A stretch of 64,000 bases of DNA from JAIBJN01 sp963830885 (GCA_963830885.1 CAWHOA010000012.1:62001-126000); one strand, 5' to 3'. Positions 26,401 through 34,392 are shown, counted from the first letter of the stretch. Notes: generated by a model from the sequence alone, not told the origin. Translations and numbers: made by a program.

Positions 26401-26698
26401 CGGCCTCGCCGTCGCGCGGCAGCGGCCGGCCACCGCGAGCGGCGTCGTCTTCATGCTGATCGAGGACGAGCACGGCCAGGTGAACCTGATCGTCCCGCCG
26501 CCCGTGTACGACCGCTACCGCGCGCTCGTGCGCGGCGAGCCGCTCCTGCTCGCGCGGGGCCGCTTCGAGCGGGTCGACCGGAATCGCAACGTCCTCGTCT
26601 CGGAACTCGTCTCGCTGTCGCCGCTCGCCCGCCGTGTTGCCGACGACGCCGAGGTGCGCGGTGCGATGCCCGCCGCCCACCACTTCGGCTCTCGATAG
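23483..26698 (+). CDS. dnaE2: Error-prone DNA polymerase DnaE2
   Basis: A 1071-residue C-family polymerase. The N-terminal PHP domain reads YVELHCHSAYSFLDGASQPE and LTDHDGVYGS; the palm has PGRGRGSSVGSIVCYLTG and PDIDLDFPRDIRE with the catalytic Asp pair, then AALVRPGPIQG-type VALVRPGPIQGKAVHPYI, FQEQVL and the helix-hairpin-helix region PPDVNRSAAKC; an OB fold lies near the end (VAVAGLAVARQRPATASGVV). Length and the missing tau-binding tail fit DnaE2 rather than the replicative DnaE1. It carries out mutagenic translesion synthesis with ImuB. The GTG start has no visible SOS box upstream, and it is separated from imuB by the antisense bicupin gene. Confidence 0.92.
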   Translation: MTKRAPGYVELHCHSAYSFLDGASQPEELAVRAVELGYEALALTDHDGVYGSLEFAYAAKALGLRSITGAEATLADGSHVTLLVETPKGYASLCRLLTEAHAHERLNPRLDPARLAEEGEGLVCLSGCARHGLAVRDANAAADLARALGPDRFYVELQRPYERGDARRNAALRSLAETLGVRTVATGDVHSHHPRRTRLQDVLVAVKNRTSLEGCEAERRGNRESVLLAPHEAAARFPDDPEAVRATVDLAERLTFDLTHELGYRYPDFSDGPTPADVQLAEVCRRAFEERYRHAPHPLRTRAGERLREELALIAELGLSGFFLLHWEVLELARDVAADVRGPGSPRHLLPPGRGRGSSVGSIVCYLTGLSHVDPVDAGLALGRFLNRELKSVPDIDLDFPRDIREKLIVAVTERYGREHSALVASFATYRARGAIRDVGKALGLPQAELERLARVSDGWNARKVGEEMEHVPGADDRLASPRWRAFRELCGEIAGLPRHLSQHPGGMVISSRPLVELVPVEPAAMEGRQNCQWDKDSCADAGFLKIDLLGLGMLSAVEECVEQIALLREKPIDLSRIPLDDPGVYREIQDADTVGLFQIESRAQMQSLLRTRPENLDDLTIQVALVRPGPIQGKAVHPYIERRQRLREDPAYEPPYDHPSLAEPLRETLGAIIFQEQVLDVSVALAGFTVGEAEGLRRAMSRKRSLDAMEAYRRRFLEGAQANGADLETAELVFSKLAGFASFGFPKSHAAAFALLAYQSAWLRHHYPEEFLCSLLNAQPMGFYPPASLVRDAQRRGVEVLPPDVNRSAAKCRLQHGAVRVGLGYVKGLGETPAVALVEERETGGAFGSVADLARRAPLDRPGLEALVASGACDSFGWPRRQLLWRLGLAPRSTSAGDGGESRQLALPLEPTSEIPELAEQTPWERMLADYRLTSLSVGLHPLELLRPHLPGEVLSSAELEEAVHGARVAVAGLAVARQRPATASGVVFMLIEDEHGQVNLIVPPPVYDRYRALVRGEPLLLARGRFERVDRNRNVLVSELVSLSPLARRVADDAEVRGAMPAAHHFGSR

Positions 26699-26709
26699 CC
26701 TCCCGGCTG

Positions 26710-28107
26710 ATGCCGACCCGCTCGCTCTGGCTCCAGGAGGCGCTCGCGGCCGAGGACGGCGTCGAGTCTTCGGAGCTGACCGAGCCGATCCGCGCGGACG
26801 TCTGCATCGTCGGCGGCGGGTACACCGGGCTCTGGACGGCACTGCGGATTGCCGAGCTCGAGCCGGACGCGTCGATCGCGCTCGTCGAGGCCGACATCTG
26901 CGGCGGCGGCCCCTCCGGCCGAAACGGCGGCTTCGCGCTCTCCTGGTGGCCGAAGGTCGAGACGCTGATCAAGCGGACCGGGGAGGAGGAGGCCTTGAGG
27001 CTCGTCCGCGCGTCGGTGGCCGCCGTGGACGAGCTGGGGGCGTTCTGCGAGCGCGAAGGGATCGACGCGCACTTCCGGCGCGGTGGGTGGCTCTGGACGG
27101 CGACGTCGCCCGCCCAGCTCGGCGCGTGGGAGGGTGCGGTCGCGGCCGCCGCCCGGGCGGGCGAGCGGCCGTTCGAGGTTCTCTCCGCGGAGGAGGCGCA
27201 GCGCCGCACGGGCTCGCCCATTCACCTGGGCGCCGCCTTCGAGGCCGGCGCGGCGACGGTGCAGCCTGCGCTGCTCGCGCGCGGACTCCGGCGTGTCGCC
27301 GTCGAGCGCGGCGTGCGTGTGTTCGAGGGCTCGCCCCTGGTCGAGCTCGACCGCGAGCGTGGGATCGTCCGCACGGCCGCCGGCTCGGTGGAGGCGGGTG
27401 CGATCGTCCTCGCCACCGGAGCGTGGCTCGCCGCGATCCCGGAGCTGAAGCGGGCCGTCGTGGCGGTCTCCAGCGACATGGTTGCGACGGCGCCGATGCC
27501 CGAGCGGCTCGAGGAGGCGGGTTGGACCGGCGGCGAGTCCATCTCGAACTGCCGCCTGATGGTGCACTACTACCGCACGACGAGCGACGGCCGGATCGCG
27601 TTCGGCCAGGGCGGGCACAGGCACGTCTTCGGCGGTCGGGTGGACGACGGGTTCCTCGGCACCACTCCCGAGGAGGCCGAGCGGATCCTCCGCCGCGACC
27701 TCGTGCGGCTCGTCCCCTACGCAGAAGGCGTCGACGTGACGCACGCCTGGGGCGGGCCGATCGACCGCACCGCCGACGGGGCACCGATCTTCGGGCGGCT
27801 CCCGGGGCGGGTGCCGATCGTCTATGCGGTCGGCTACTCGGGGAACGGTGTCGCGCCCAGCCTGACCGCCGGCAAGATCCTCGCCTCGAGCGCCCTCGCC
27901 CGCGACGACGAGTGGTCGGGCTGCGGGCTCAACCGCGGGGTGACCGGGAAGTTCCCGCCGGAGCCGATCCGCTACCTCGGGGGCTTCGTCGTCCGCGCGG
28001 CGGTGAAGCGCAAGGAGGCGCATGAGGACGTGGGGCGGTCGGTCGACCCGCTGACGCGCCGCGTCGCCGGCCTCGCGCCCCAGGGCTTCTTTCGGGTAAA
28101 GCGCTAG
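26710..28107 (+). CDS. FAD-dependent amine/amino-acid oxidoreductase (DadA/PuuB-like)
   Basis: A 465-residue flavoprotein. The dinucleotide fold is ADVCIVGGGYTGLWTALRIA near residue 30, followed by ICGGGPSGRNGGFALSWWPK, typical of gamma-glutamylputrescine oxidase and related DAO-family enzymes. The C-terminal FAD contact is YAVGYSGNGVAPSLTAGKIL. It is expected to oxidise an amine or N-methyl amino acid and pass electrons to oxygen or the respiratory chain. The TAG stop of dnaE2 forms part of a TAGCCT hexamer ending nine bases before this ATG, with no ribosome site, so it may have its own leaderless promoter. Confidence 0.85.
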   Translation: MPTRSLWLQEALAAEDGVESSELTEPIRADVCIVGGGYTGLWTALRIAELEPDASIALVEADICGGGPSGRNGGFALSWWPKVETLIKRTGEEEALRLVRASVAAVDELGAFCEREGIDAHFRRGGWLWTATSPAQLGAWEGAVAAAARAGERPFEVLSAEEAQRRTGSPIHLGAAFEAGAATVQPALLARGLRRVAVERGVRVFEGSPLVELDRERGIVRTAAGSVEAGAIVLATGAWLAAIPELKRAVVAVSSDMVATAPMPERLEEAGWTGGESISNCRLMVHYYRTTSDGRIAFGQGGHRHVFGGRVDDGFLGTTPEEAERILRRDLVRLVPYAEGVDVTHAWGGPIDRTADGAPIFGRLPGRVPIVYAVGYSGNGVAPSLTAGKILASSALARDDEWSGCGLNRGVTGKFPPEPIRYLGGFVVRAAVKRKEAHEDVGRSVDPLTRRVAGLAPQGFFRVKR

Positions 28108-28403
28108 TCCAGCTCGAGCCCGAGGCTGGGCAGGCGGACCTGGACGACGCGGTTGAAGACATCTTCGTACTCCTCCGCTGCGTCGGCGTCCAGCGTCGCC
28201 GCGTAGCCGTCCCGGTACTCGAGGAGCTCGTCGCGGGCGGCGTCGACGGCGTCCACGTAGTCGCCGTAGAGCTCCTCGGCCTCGTCCTTGGACGCGGCGT
28301 TGTAGGCGTCGAGCGCGTCGCGGCAGTCGTCGAGGAGGCTCGCGCACTCCGTCTCGAACAGCTCGAGCTGGCGCTCGACGAGGTCGACGAAGCGGCCTCG
28401 CAC
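28104..28403 (-). CDS. Small acidic helical protein, function unknown
   Basis: A 99-residue protein from a GTG start (VRGRFVDLVERQLELFETEC). It is very acidic and almost wholly helical (DEAEELYGDYVDAVDAARDE, LEYRDGYAATLDADAAEEYE), with two Cys near residues 20 and 27. I recognise no family. Its four 3' bases overlap the end of the convergent FAD oxidoreductase gene. The start is chosen as the only in-frame initiation codon before the upstream region becomes unlike coding sequence. Confidence 0.65.
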   Translation of the reverse strand: MRGRFVDLVERQLELFETECASLLDDCRDALDAYNAASKDEAEELYGDYVDAVDAARDELLEYRDGYAATLDADAAEEYEDVFNRVVQVRLPSLGLELD

Positions 28404-28481
28404 GCTCCGTAGACTAGCCCGAGTGCTACTCCAGGTAATGCCGCCCCGGAAGTGTGGCCCGCATTGCGTGGAGGAGCACTG

Positions 28482-29207
28482 ATGCGCCTGCTCGTCCGCA
28501 GCTGGAACCTCTACCACGGGAGGTCGCATCCGCAGACGTCCACGCTCCACCTGGAGCGGATGGTGCGCCTGGTGACCTCGGACGCCCCTGACGTGGTCGC
28601 CCTTCAGGAGATGCCGCTCTGGGCGGTGAAGCGCCTCGACGACTGGAGCGGGATGCAAGCGTCCTGGGCGATGACGATGCCCGCGCGGCTCGGCCCGCTC
28701 GCGCGCCGCGTCACCGAGACCGATCCCGTGCGCTTCCGCTCCGCCCTCACGGGCCAGGCCAACGCGCTGCTCGTGAGCCCGCACTTCGAGCTCGGCAGGC
28801 ATCGGCGCATCGTCCTCAACCCCGAGCTCTCGCGCCTCGACTGGCTCGTGGGCGGAAGCCAGCGCCGCGTCTGCCACTCGCTCGACGTGGAGGCGCGGGG
28901 CGTCCGCCTCGTCCTCGCGAACCTGCACGCGTCCAAAGACCCCGACGCGAGCGTCGCAGCCGCGGAGATCGAGCGCGCCGCGTCCTTCCTGGCGAGCGCG
29001 GAGCGGTGCGTTCTCTGCGGCGACTTCAACCTTCCCCGGCACGCGGTGGCCGGGTTCTCGCCGCCGATCGACGGGATCGACGAGATTCTCGTCCGCGGCT
29101 TCGAGCTCGAGCGAGGCCCGGACGTCTGGCCCGACGACCGGCGCCGGATCGACGGCACCGTGCTCTCCGACCACGCGCCCGTGGAGGCGGTGATCACATC
29201 GACCTAG
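28482..29207 (+). CDS. Endonuclease/exonuclease/phosphatase (EEP) family protein
   Basis: A 241-residue protein with the EEP metal-dependent core: RSWNLYHGRS (first strand Asn), VVALQEMPLWAVKRLDDW (metal-binding Glu), LVLANLHAS (His), CVLCGDFNLP (Asp and Asn) and LSDHAPVEAVI (final Asp-His pair). The fold hydrolyses phosphodiesters or phosphomonoesters; the substrate (DNA, lipid or nucleotide) is not evident. There is no signal peptide, so it is cytoplasmic. A GGAGGAG ribosome site precedes the ATG. The following aminotransferase gene starts at its end. Confidence 0.85.
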   Translation: MRLLVRSWNLYHGRSHPQTSTLHLERMVRLVTSDAPDVVALQEMPLWAVKRLDDWSGMQASWAMTMPARLGPLARRVTETDPVRFRSALTGQANALLVSPHFELGRHRRIVLNPELSRLDWLVGGSQRRVCHSLDVEARGVRLVLANLHASKDPDASVAAAEIERAASFLASAERCVLCGDFNLPRHAVAGFSPPIDGIDEILVRGFELERGPDVWPDDRRRIDGTVLSDHAPVEAVITST

Positions 29208-29230
29208 CAGCTGTCCGCCGCGGTCTGCCG

Positions 29231-30280
29231 GTGCTGGATCGCTACGCGTACCTCAACGCGGGCACGTTCGGGCCGCTCCCGCGCGCGACCGTCGAGGCGA
29301 TGCAGGCGGTCGAGCGCGAGGAGCTGGAGCTGGGCCGGTCCAGCCGCGCCTACTTCGAGCGCGTCCTGGCCGAGCGCGAGGCGCTCCGTGGCCAGCTCGC
29401 AAGGCTGATCGGGGCACCACCGGAGCAGGTCGCGCTGACGGGCTCGACGACCGAGGGCTGCAACATCGTCGTGCGCGGCCTGGGGATCGGGCCCGGCGAC
29501 GAGGTGGTGACGACCGACTCGGAGCATCCCGGGCTGTTCGGCGGGCTGGTCGCCTCCGGCGCGACCCTGCGGATCGCTGCCATCCGCGACCTGCCTGTGG
29601 TGGACATTCTCGGCGCCCTGCAGGCGGAGATCACGCCGAGGACGCGCCTGATCGGGATCTCACACGTCTCCTGGGTCACGGGAGCGGTCTTGCCGGTGCG
29701 CGAACTTGCCGGTCATGGCGTCCCGCTGCTGGTGGACGGCGCGCAGGGTGCCGGCGCGATCCCCGTCGCGGTCGAGGAGCTCGGCGCCGACTTCTACACG
29801 GTCTCGGCGCAGAAGTGGCTGCTAGGGCCGGCTTCGACCGGCGCCCTCTACGTAGCGGCGAGCCGCCTCGAGGAGTGCCGCGTCGCGTTCCCTTCGTACT
29901 TCTCCTGGAAGCTCCCGGACTACGAGCTCCGCGACGACGCCACGCGCTTCGAGGGCTCCTGGACGCCGCCGGCGTCCATCGCCGGGCTGCTCGCCTCGCT
30001 CGCGTTCGCGGCCGAGGCCGGGGAGGAGCGGTTTGCGCGGGCGCGCGAGGCAGCCGAGCTTTGCCGAGCCTTGCTTGCTGAGCGCGGGCACGAGGTCGTC
30101 ACGGAGCCGGGTCAGGCGACCCTCGTCTCCTGGCGGGGTGAGGGGACCGCCGAGACGGTCGCACTGCTGGCGGAGCAGGGCGTGGTCGTCCGCGACCTCC
30201 CAGGGCTCGGGCTCGTGCGTGCATCCTGCGGCTTCTGGACGAGCGACGAGGATCTGCAACGCCTCGTTCGGGGGCTTTAG
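29231..30280 (+). CDS. Class V aminotransferase / cysteine desulfurase-like
   Basis: A PLP enzyme of about 349 residues from the GTG used here. RYAYLNAGTFGPLPRATVEA is the start of the class V fold, VALTGSTTEGCNIVVRGL the PLP phosphate region, LLVDGAQGAGAIPV the Asp contacting the ring, and YTVSAQKWLLGPASTGALYV holds the Schiff-base Lys. It resembles the NifS/SufS and isopenicillin-N-epimerase group but lacks an obvious desulfurase Cys loop, so the reaction is undefined. Homologues usually begin about 12 residues earlier; here that position (IDLAAVRRG) is preceded only by an ATC, inside the end of the EEP gene. Confidence 0.8.
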   Translation: MLDRYAYLNAGTFGPLPRATVEAMQAVEREELELGRSSRAYFERVLAEREALRGQLARLIGAPPEQVALTGSTTEGCNIVVRGLGIGPGDEVVTTDSEHPGLFGGLVASGATLRIAAIRDLPVVDILGALQAEITPRTRLIGISHVSWVTGAVLPVRELAGHGVPLLVDGAQGAGAIPVAVEELGADFYTVSAQKWLLGPASTGALYVAASRLEECRVAFPSYFSWKLPDYELRDDATRFEGSWTPPASIAGLLASLAFAAEAGEERFARAREAAELCRALLAERGHEVVTEPGQATLVSWRGEGTAETVALLAEQGVVVRDLPGLGLVRASCGFWTSDEDLQRLVRGL

Positions 30281-30310
30281 TCCAGCCGGAACCGGGCCGA
30301 AGCGATCCGT

Positions 30311-31558
30311 ATGCCGCGATCTCTGCGGAGCCTGGTCCTCGTCGGCGCCCTCGTGCTGGCGGGATGCAGCGTGGGTGGAGAGAAGACCCGCGTCGCTGAC
30401 GAGCCCGAGGTGACGAAGGCGCAGCTCGCCGCGATGGTCCTGCTGCAGGCCGAGCTGGGCGAGATCGCAGAGGGCATGCAGCAGCACGACGACTCGGGCG
30501 CGGTCGGCAACGAGGAGGCGGCGGACGACACGCTCGATCCGAACGACACCGCGAGGTCGCTGCGAATCGCGGGGAGGCTGGGCGGCCACAAGACCTACTA
30601 CGGCAATGGCGGGCTCGTCGCCCTGAAACGCAAGCAAGGAGTGATCTCGGTCGGCACCGAAGTCGAGCTGCTGGAAGACACGGTCTACGCGGCGCAGTAC
30701 CTGCACAAGCAGCTCGGCGACTTCCAGCGCTTCCAGGGGAAGCAGCGCGACGGCTCGAAGCTCAGCCGCGTCTCGAGCTTCCAGGCCGACCTGGTCGGCG
30801 ACGAGGCTGAAGGCTTGCTCGCCACGTCGACCCTCGGGCAGCAGAGGCTCTACATGACGGCCGTGGCGTTCCGGCGCGACCGGGTCATCGGCGTGGCGAT
30901 GGTCCTGCGAGCGGATCGGGACGACGCGCAGGCCGAGGCTCGCGCCTTCGCCGTCAAGCTCGACAAGAGGATCGAGGACGTCCTCGCCGGCCGCGTCGGC
31001 GCCGATCCCGTCGAGCCCGACCCTTCGGCCGCGGAGCCCTCCTTCCGGGGCAAGGAGAAGCTTCCCGACCTGACGTTGGCCGCGGCGGACGTCGCCGCCG
31101 GCCTCGACCCCGTGGCCGAGGGCGAGACGGACGGCGACGGCTATGTCGGCTTCCACCGGACCTTTGGCGAGACGCGCCTGGGCGGCTCGCACCTGATCGC
31201 GCTGCGCGCCGAGACTCGGCTGTACGAGTCGGACGCCGCGGCAGCCGCGGCAGCGAAGAACCTCGCCCGCCAAGCCGGTCGGCTGACCCACGCCCGGGAG
31301 GCCGCAAAGGCGTTCGCCGACGAGACCGACGTGCGGGCGACCAACGTCCAGGCCCGGGCGCTCGCGGGCACCAAGGGCGGGGCGAGCGGCGTGGTCGTGA
31401 CCTTCGATCTCGTCCGGGCGAAGTTCAGGATCGTCTCGATCTTCATCCGCTCCGGGCGGATGATCGAGACGGTGAGCGGCGTCTGCCGCGCGACGGCGTT
31501 CGACCCGGACGACCTCGTGCCGGTCGCCGAGCGCGCCCGCAAGCGCCTGGTCGCCTAG
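30311..31558 (+). CDS. Large secreted lipoprotein with duplicated domains, function unknown
   Basis: A 415-residue protein with signal peptide and lipobox LVGALVLAGCS. The mature part appears to be two related alpha/beta domains (about residues 40-230 and 250-415), each holding a central RLYMTAVAFRRDRVIGVAMV or VVVTFDLVRAKFRIVSIFIR strand pair, as in anti-sigma-associated or LpqN-like lipoproteins, and each followed by an Ala-rich helix. The domain similarity is judged by eye. No family is recognised. It is alone on its transcript, convergent with the GNAT gene with a 4-base overlap of stops. Confidence 0.78.
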   Translation: MPRSLRSLVLVGALVLAGCSVGGEKTRVADEPEVTKAQLAAMVLLQAELGEIAEGMQQHDDSGAVGNEEAADDTLDPNDTARSLRIAGRLGGHKTYYGNGGLVALKRKQGVISVGTEVELLEDTVYAAQYLHKQLGDFQRFQGKQRDGSKLSRVSSFQADLVGDEAEGLLATSTLGQQRLYMTAVAFRRDRVIGVAMVLRADRDDAQAEARAFAVKLDKRIEDVLAGRVGADPVEPDPSAAEPSFRGKEKLPDLTLAAADVAAGLDPVAEGETDGDGYVGFHRTFGETRLGGSHLIALRAETRLYESDAAAAAAAKNLARQAGRLTHAREAAKAFADETDVRATNVQARALAGTKGGASGVVVTFDLVRAKFRIVSIFIRSGRMIETVSGVCRATAFDPDDLVPVAERARKRLVA

Positions 31559-32046
31559 GCCTCCAGCAAGAGCTCGACGACGACGACGTCGCGCCACTCG
31601 CCGTCGAGCCTGGCATGGCGGCGGTAGACGCCGACCTCGCGGAAGCCAACGGCACGGCAGAGAGCCAGGCTCGCCTCGTTCTCGGGGAAGATCCGGCTCA
31701 CGAGCTTCCAGTAACCGCGCCGGCGTGCCTCGACTGCGAGCGCCTCCATGGCCGCCCGCCCGGCACCGCGCCGACGCTCGGAGCGCGCGACGTAGACGGA
31801 GAACTCGCCGATCCCGGCGTAGGCCTCGCGTCCCGGCCGGTAGGGAGGGGCCGACGCCCACGCCACGAGGGTCTCGCCGTCCTCGACGACCACGAGCGGG
31901 AAGCCGTCGTCGACCCAGTCCCGGATGTCGTCGGCCGAGCGGTGACGCGTCTCGAACGTGGCCAGGCGATCCTCGATGCCCTCGTTGTAGATGCGCGCGA
32001 TTGCCTCGGCGTCCTCGGGGCGTGCCGGGCGGGGCCGAAACGGCAT
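31555..32046 (-). CDS. GNAT N-acetyltransferase, phosphinothricin-acetyltransferase-like
   Basis: A 163-residue acetyltransferase. It starts PFRPRPARPEDAEAIARIYN, has YVARSERRRGAGRAAMEALA (acetyl-CoA motif A) and ENEASLALCRAVGFREVGVY followed by RHARLDGEWRDVVVVELLL, the final block characteristic of phosphinothricin/methionine-sulfone acetyltransferase relatives (Pat/MddA/ArsN). Natural substrates may be amino-acid analogues. It is 9 bases from the next minus-strand gene (HD protein), so the HD gene and this one are probably one transcript. Confidence 0.85.
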   Translation of the reverse strand: MPFRPRPARPEDAEAIARIYNEGIEDRLATFETRHRSADDIRDWVDDGFPLVVVEDGETLVAWASAPPYRPGREAYAGIGEFSVYVARSERRRGAGRAAMEALAVEARRRGYWKLVSRIFPENEASLALCRAVGFREVGVYRRHARLDGEWRDVVVVELLLEA

Positions 32047-32055
32047 GACGACGGG

Positions 32056-32625
32056 CTACTCGGCTCCGGTGCGCAGGCCGAGCTCGCCGGCGATCGGGCG
32101 CATCGCCGTGATGACGTTCGAGATGTGGTCGTCGAGCTCGAGGCCGAGGAGCTCAGCGCCCGCGTAGACCTCGTCGCGGTGGACGCCTGCGGCGAAGGAG
32201 GGCTGCTTCAGCTTCTTCTTCACCGACTTCGGCTCGAGCGTCTCGATGCCGTCCGGCCGCACGAGGCCGCAGGCGTGGACGAAGCCCGCGAGCTCGTCGC
32301 AGGCGAAGAGCGTCTTCTTGAGCTGCGTGTCGCGCGGCAGCGCGAGGTGCTCGGCGTGGGAGAGCACGGACTCCACGACCTCCTCCGGCCAGCCCTCCTC
32401 GCGCAGGATCGGCGCGCCGTCCTGCGGATGCTTGTCCAGCGTGGGGTGCATCTCGTAGTCGAAGTCGTGCAGGAGCGCGGTCGCGCGCCAGAGCTGCTCG
32501 TCCTCGCCGTATTCCCGAGCGTAGAAGCCCACGCACGCTTCGACCGCGAGCGCGTGGCGCCGCAGCGCCTCGCTCTGCGTGTAGCGGGTCAGCGTCTCCC
32601 ATGCGTGGTCGCGGGTCACGTCCAT
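32056..32625 (-). CDS. HD-domain hydrolase
   Basis: A 189-residue HD phosphohydrolase-like protein: RHALAVEACVGFYAREYGED supplies the first His, ATALLHDFDYEMHPTLDKHP contains the HD pair, and LSHAEHLALPRD and CDELAGFVHACGLV the later His/Asp. The KPKSVKKKLKQPSFAAGV-type stretch (EPKSVKKKLKQPSFAAGVHR) is typical of the small HDIG hydrolases of unknown substrate seen in many bacteria. The ATG is preceded by TATCCT ten bases upstream on the minus strand; the same sequence read forward is TAGGAT, the -10 of the divergent murA. Confidence 0.85.
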   Translation of the reverse strand: MDVTRDHAWETLTRYTQSEALRRHALAVEACVGFYAREYGEDEQLWRATALLHDFDYEMHPTLDKHPQDGAPILREEGWPEEVVESVLSHAEHLALPRDTQLKKTLFACDELAGFVHACGLVRPDGIETLEPKSVKKKLKQPSFAAGVHRDEVYAGAELLGLELDDHISNVITAMRPIAGELGLRTGAE

Positions 32626-32634
32626 AGGGGCGTT

Positions 32635-32640
32635 TAGGAT
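32635..32640 (+). promoter_or_regulatory. Shared -10 region between HD gene and murA
   Basis: TTTAGGATAGCC gives TAGGAT as a -10 hexamer for murA, and the complement gives TATCCT as a -10 for the HD gene 10 bases before its ATG. murA would then have a leader of about 40 bases. Confidence 0.4.
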
Positions 32641-32683
32641 AGCCTCCTGGGTCGCTTCGGCAGCCCCCGCCCGAACGAGACCT

Positions 32684-33994
32684 GTGCCAGAGACCGTTGT
32701 CGCCGACACGTTGATGGAGTCCTTCGTCATCGAAGGCGGTCGCCCGCTCCACGGATCCGTCCGGGTGGCGGGGAACAAGAACGCTGCCCTGCCGATCATC
32801 GCGGCGGCCTTGCTCGCCGAAGAGCCGGTCACGCTGAGGAACGTCCCCGCGATCAGGGACGTAGCGACGATGCTCGATCTCGTCGCCGACCTCGGAGTCG
32901 AGGTCGACATCCAGGGGGGCGGCGTCGTCAGGCTGGCGGCCGACGACGTGCACAAGACGGAGCTCGACGCCGAGCTCTGCACCCAAATCCGCGCCTCGAT
33001 CCTTCTGGCGGGGCCGCTGGTGGCGCGCTGGGGCGAGGCGATCGTGCCCCCGCCCGGCGGCGATGTGATCGGACGGCGCCGGCTCGACACGCACATTCAC
33101 GCGCTCGGGCGCCTCGGCGCGGACATCTCGGCCGACCGCCGCCTGCACCTGACGGCGAACGGCCTCGTGGGCGCGCGCGTCTTCCTGGACGAGGCATCCG
33201 TGACCGGGACGGAGAACGCCGTCATGGCGGCAACGCTCGCCCAGGGCGAGACGACGATCGTGAACGCGGCCTGCGAGCCGCACGTCCAGGATCTCTGCCA
33301 TTTCCTCGCCTCGCTCGGTGCACGCATCGAGGGGATCGGCTCGAACGTCCTCACGATCCGCGGCGTCGACAGCCTCGGCGGCGGCGAGTGGCGCATCTGC
33401 CCCGACCACATCGAGGTGGCGAGCTTCGTCGGCCTCGGCGCGGTCACAGAGGGCGAGATCGTGATCGAGGACGTCGTCCCCGACCACATGGTCGGCGTCT
33501 GGCACGGCTTCGAGCGGCTCGGCCTCGAGTGGCATGCCGAGGGCGACTCGGTCCGGGTTCCCGGGAAGCAGGAGCTCGTCATCCAGGACGACCTCGGCGC
33601 GCAGATCCCGAAGATCGAGGACGGTCCGTGGCCCGCCTTTCCCGCCGACCTCACGTCGATCGCGCTCGCCGTCGCGACCCAGGCGCGCGGCACCGTGCTC
33701 ATCTTCGAGAAGATGTTCGAGAACCGGCTGTTCTTCGTGGACAAGCTGGTGACGATGGGGGCGAGGATCATCCTCTGCGACCCGCACCGCGCCGTCGTCA
33801 ACGGGCCGACACGGCTCTACGGCGAGCGGATGGAGAGCCCCGACATCAGGGCCGGGATGGCCATGCTGATCGCGGGCCTCTGCGCGGAGGGGCGCTCGAC
33901 GATCGGCAACATCGGCCAGATCGACCGCGGCTACGAGCGCATCGACGAGCGCCTGCGGGCGCTGGGAGCGAGCATCGAAAGGGTGGAGGGATGA
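32684..33994 (+). CDS. murA: UDP-N-acetylglucosamine 1-carboxyvinyltransferase MurA (Asp-type active site)
   Basis: A 436-residue EPSP-synthase-fold enzyme (426 from the ATG at 32714, which begins MESFVIEGGRPLHGSVRVAG). GNKNAALPIIAAALL has the Lys-Asn UDP-GlcNAc contact. It transfers enolpyruvate from PEP to UDP-GlcNAc in the first committed step of peptidoglycan synthesis in the cytoplasm. In the mobile catalytic loop the sequence is PPPGGDVIGRRRLDTHI; Escherichia coli and most bacteria have Cys at the position of that Asp. The Cys-to-Asp form is known from Mycobacterium and Chlamydia, is active and is not alkylated by fosfomycin. Its stop overlaps the ridA start as ATGA. Confidence 0.93.
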   Translation: MPETVVADTLMESFVIEGGRPLHGSVRVAGNKNAALPIIAAALLAEEPVTLRNVPAIRDVATMLDLVADLGVEVDIQGGGVVRLAADDVHKTELDAELCTQIRASILLAGPLVARWGEAIVPPPGGDVIGRRRLDTHIHALGRLGADISADRRLHLTANGLVGARVFLDEASVTGTENAVMAATLAQGETTIVNAACEPHVQDLCHFLASLGARIEGIGSNVLTIRGVDSLGGGEWRICPDHIEVASFVGLGAVTEGEIVIEDVVPDHMVGVWHGFERLGLEWHAEGDSVRVPGKQELVIQDDLGAQIPKIEDGPWPAFPADLTSIALAVATQARGTVLIFEKMFENRLFFVDKLVTMGARIILCDPHRAVVNGPTRLYGERMESPDIRAGMAMLIAGLCAEGRSTIGNIGQIDRGYERIDERLRALGASIERVEG

Positions 33995-34383
33995 CGGACA
34001 AGAAGGCTGTGAGGACCGAGAACGCGCCGGCCCCGTTCCAGGGAGCGCCCTATTCGCAGGGAATCGTTGCCGGCGACCTGGTGTTCGTCTCGGGCCAGCT
34101 CGGCATCGACCCGGCGCAGGGCCACGTCGTCGAGGGCGGCATCGGCGAGCAGACCGAGCAGGTGATGAAGAACCTCGCCGCGATCCTCGCGGAGGCCGGC
34201 TCGAGCCTCGACGACGTGCTCATGACGTCGATCTTCCTGGTCGACCTGCAGGACTTCCAGGCGATGAACGAGGTCTACGCGCGCCACCTCACGGAGCCGT
34301 ACCCGGCGCGGGCGACGGTGCAGATCGCGGCCCTCCCGTCGGGCGCGCGCATCGAGGTCGCGGTCGTCGCGCGCTGCGGCTAG
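33991..34383 (+). CDS. ridA: RidA/YjgF-family enamine/imine deaminase
   Basis: A 130-residue protein with the RidA fold. YSQGIVAGDLVFVSGQLGID is the N-terminal beta region, EQVMKNLAAILAEAGSSLDD the helix, and PARATVQIAALPSGARIEVA carries the conserved Arg that binds the substrate carboxylate and the final Glu. It hydrolyses reactive 2-aminoacrylate-type enamines released by PLP enzymes. Cotranscribed with and translationally coupled to murA; a link with PEP/pyruvate chemistry is possible but not shown. Confidence 0.9.
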   Translation: MTDKKAVRTENAPAPFQGAPYSQGIVAGDLVFVSGQLGIDPAQGHVVEGGIGEQTEQVMKNLAAILAEAGSSLDDVLMTSIFLVDLQDFQAMNEVYARHLTEPYPARATVQIAALPSGARIEVAVVARCG

Positions 34384-34392
34384 CGGCCCAGG

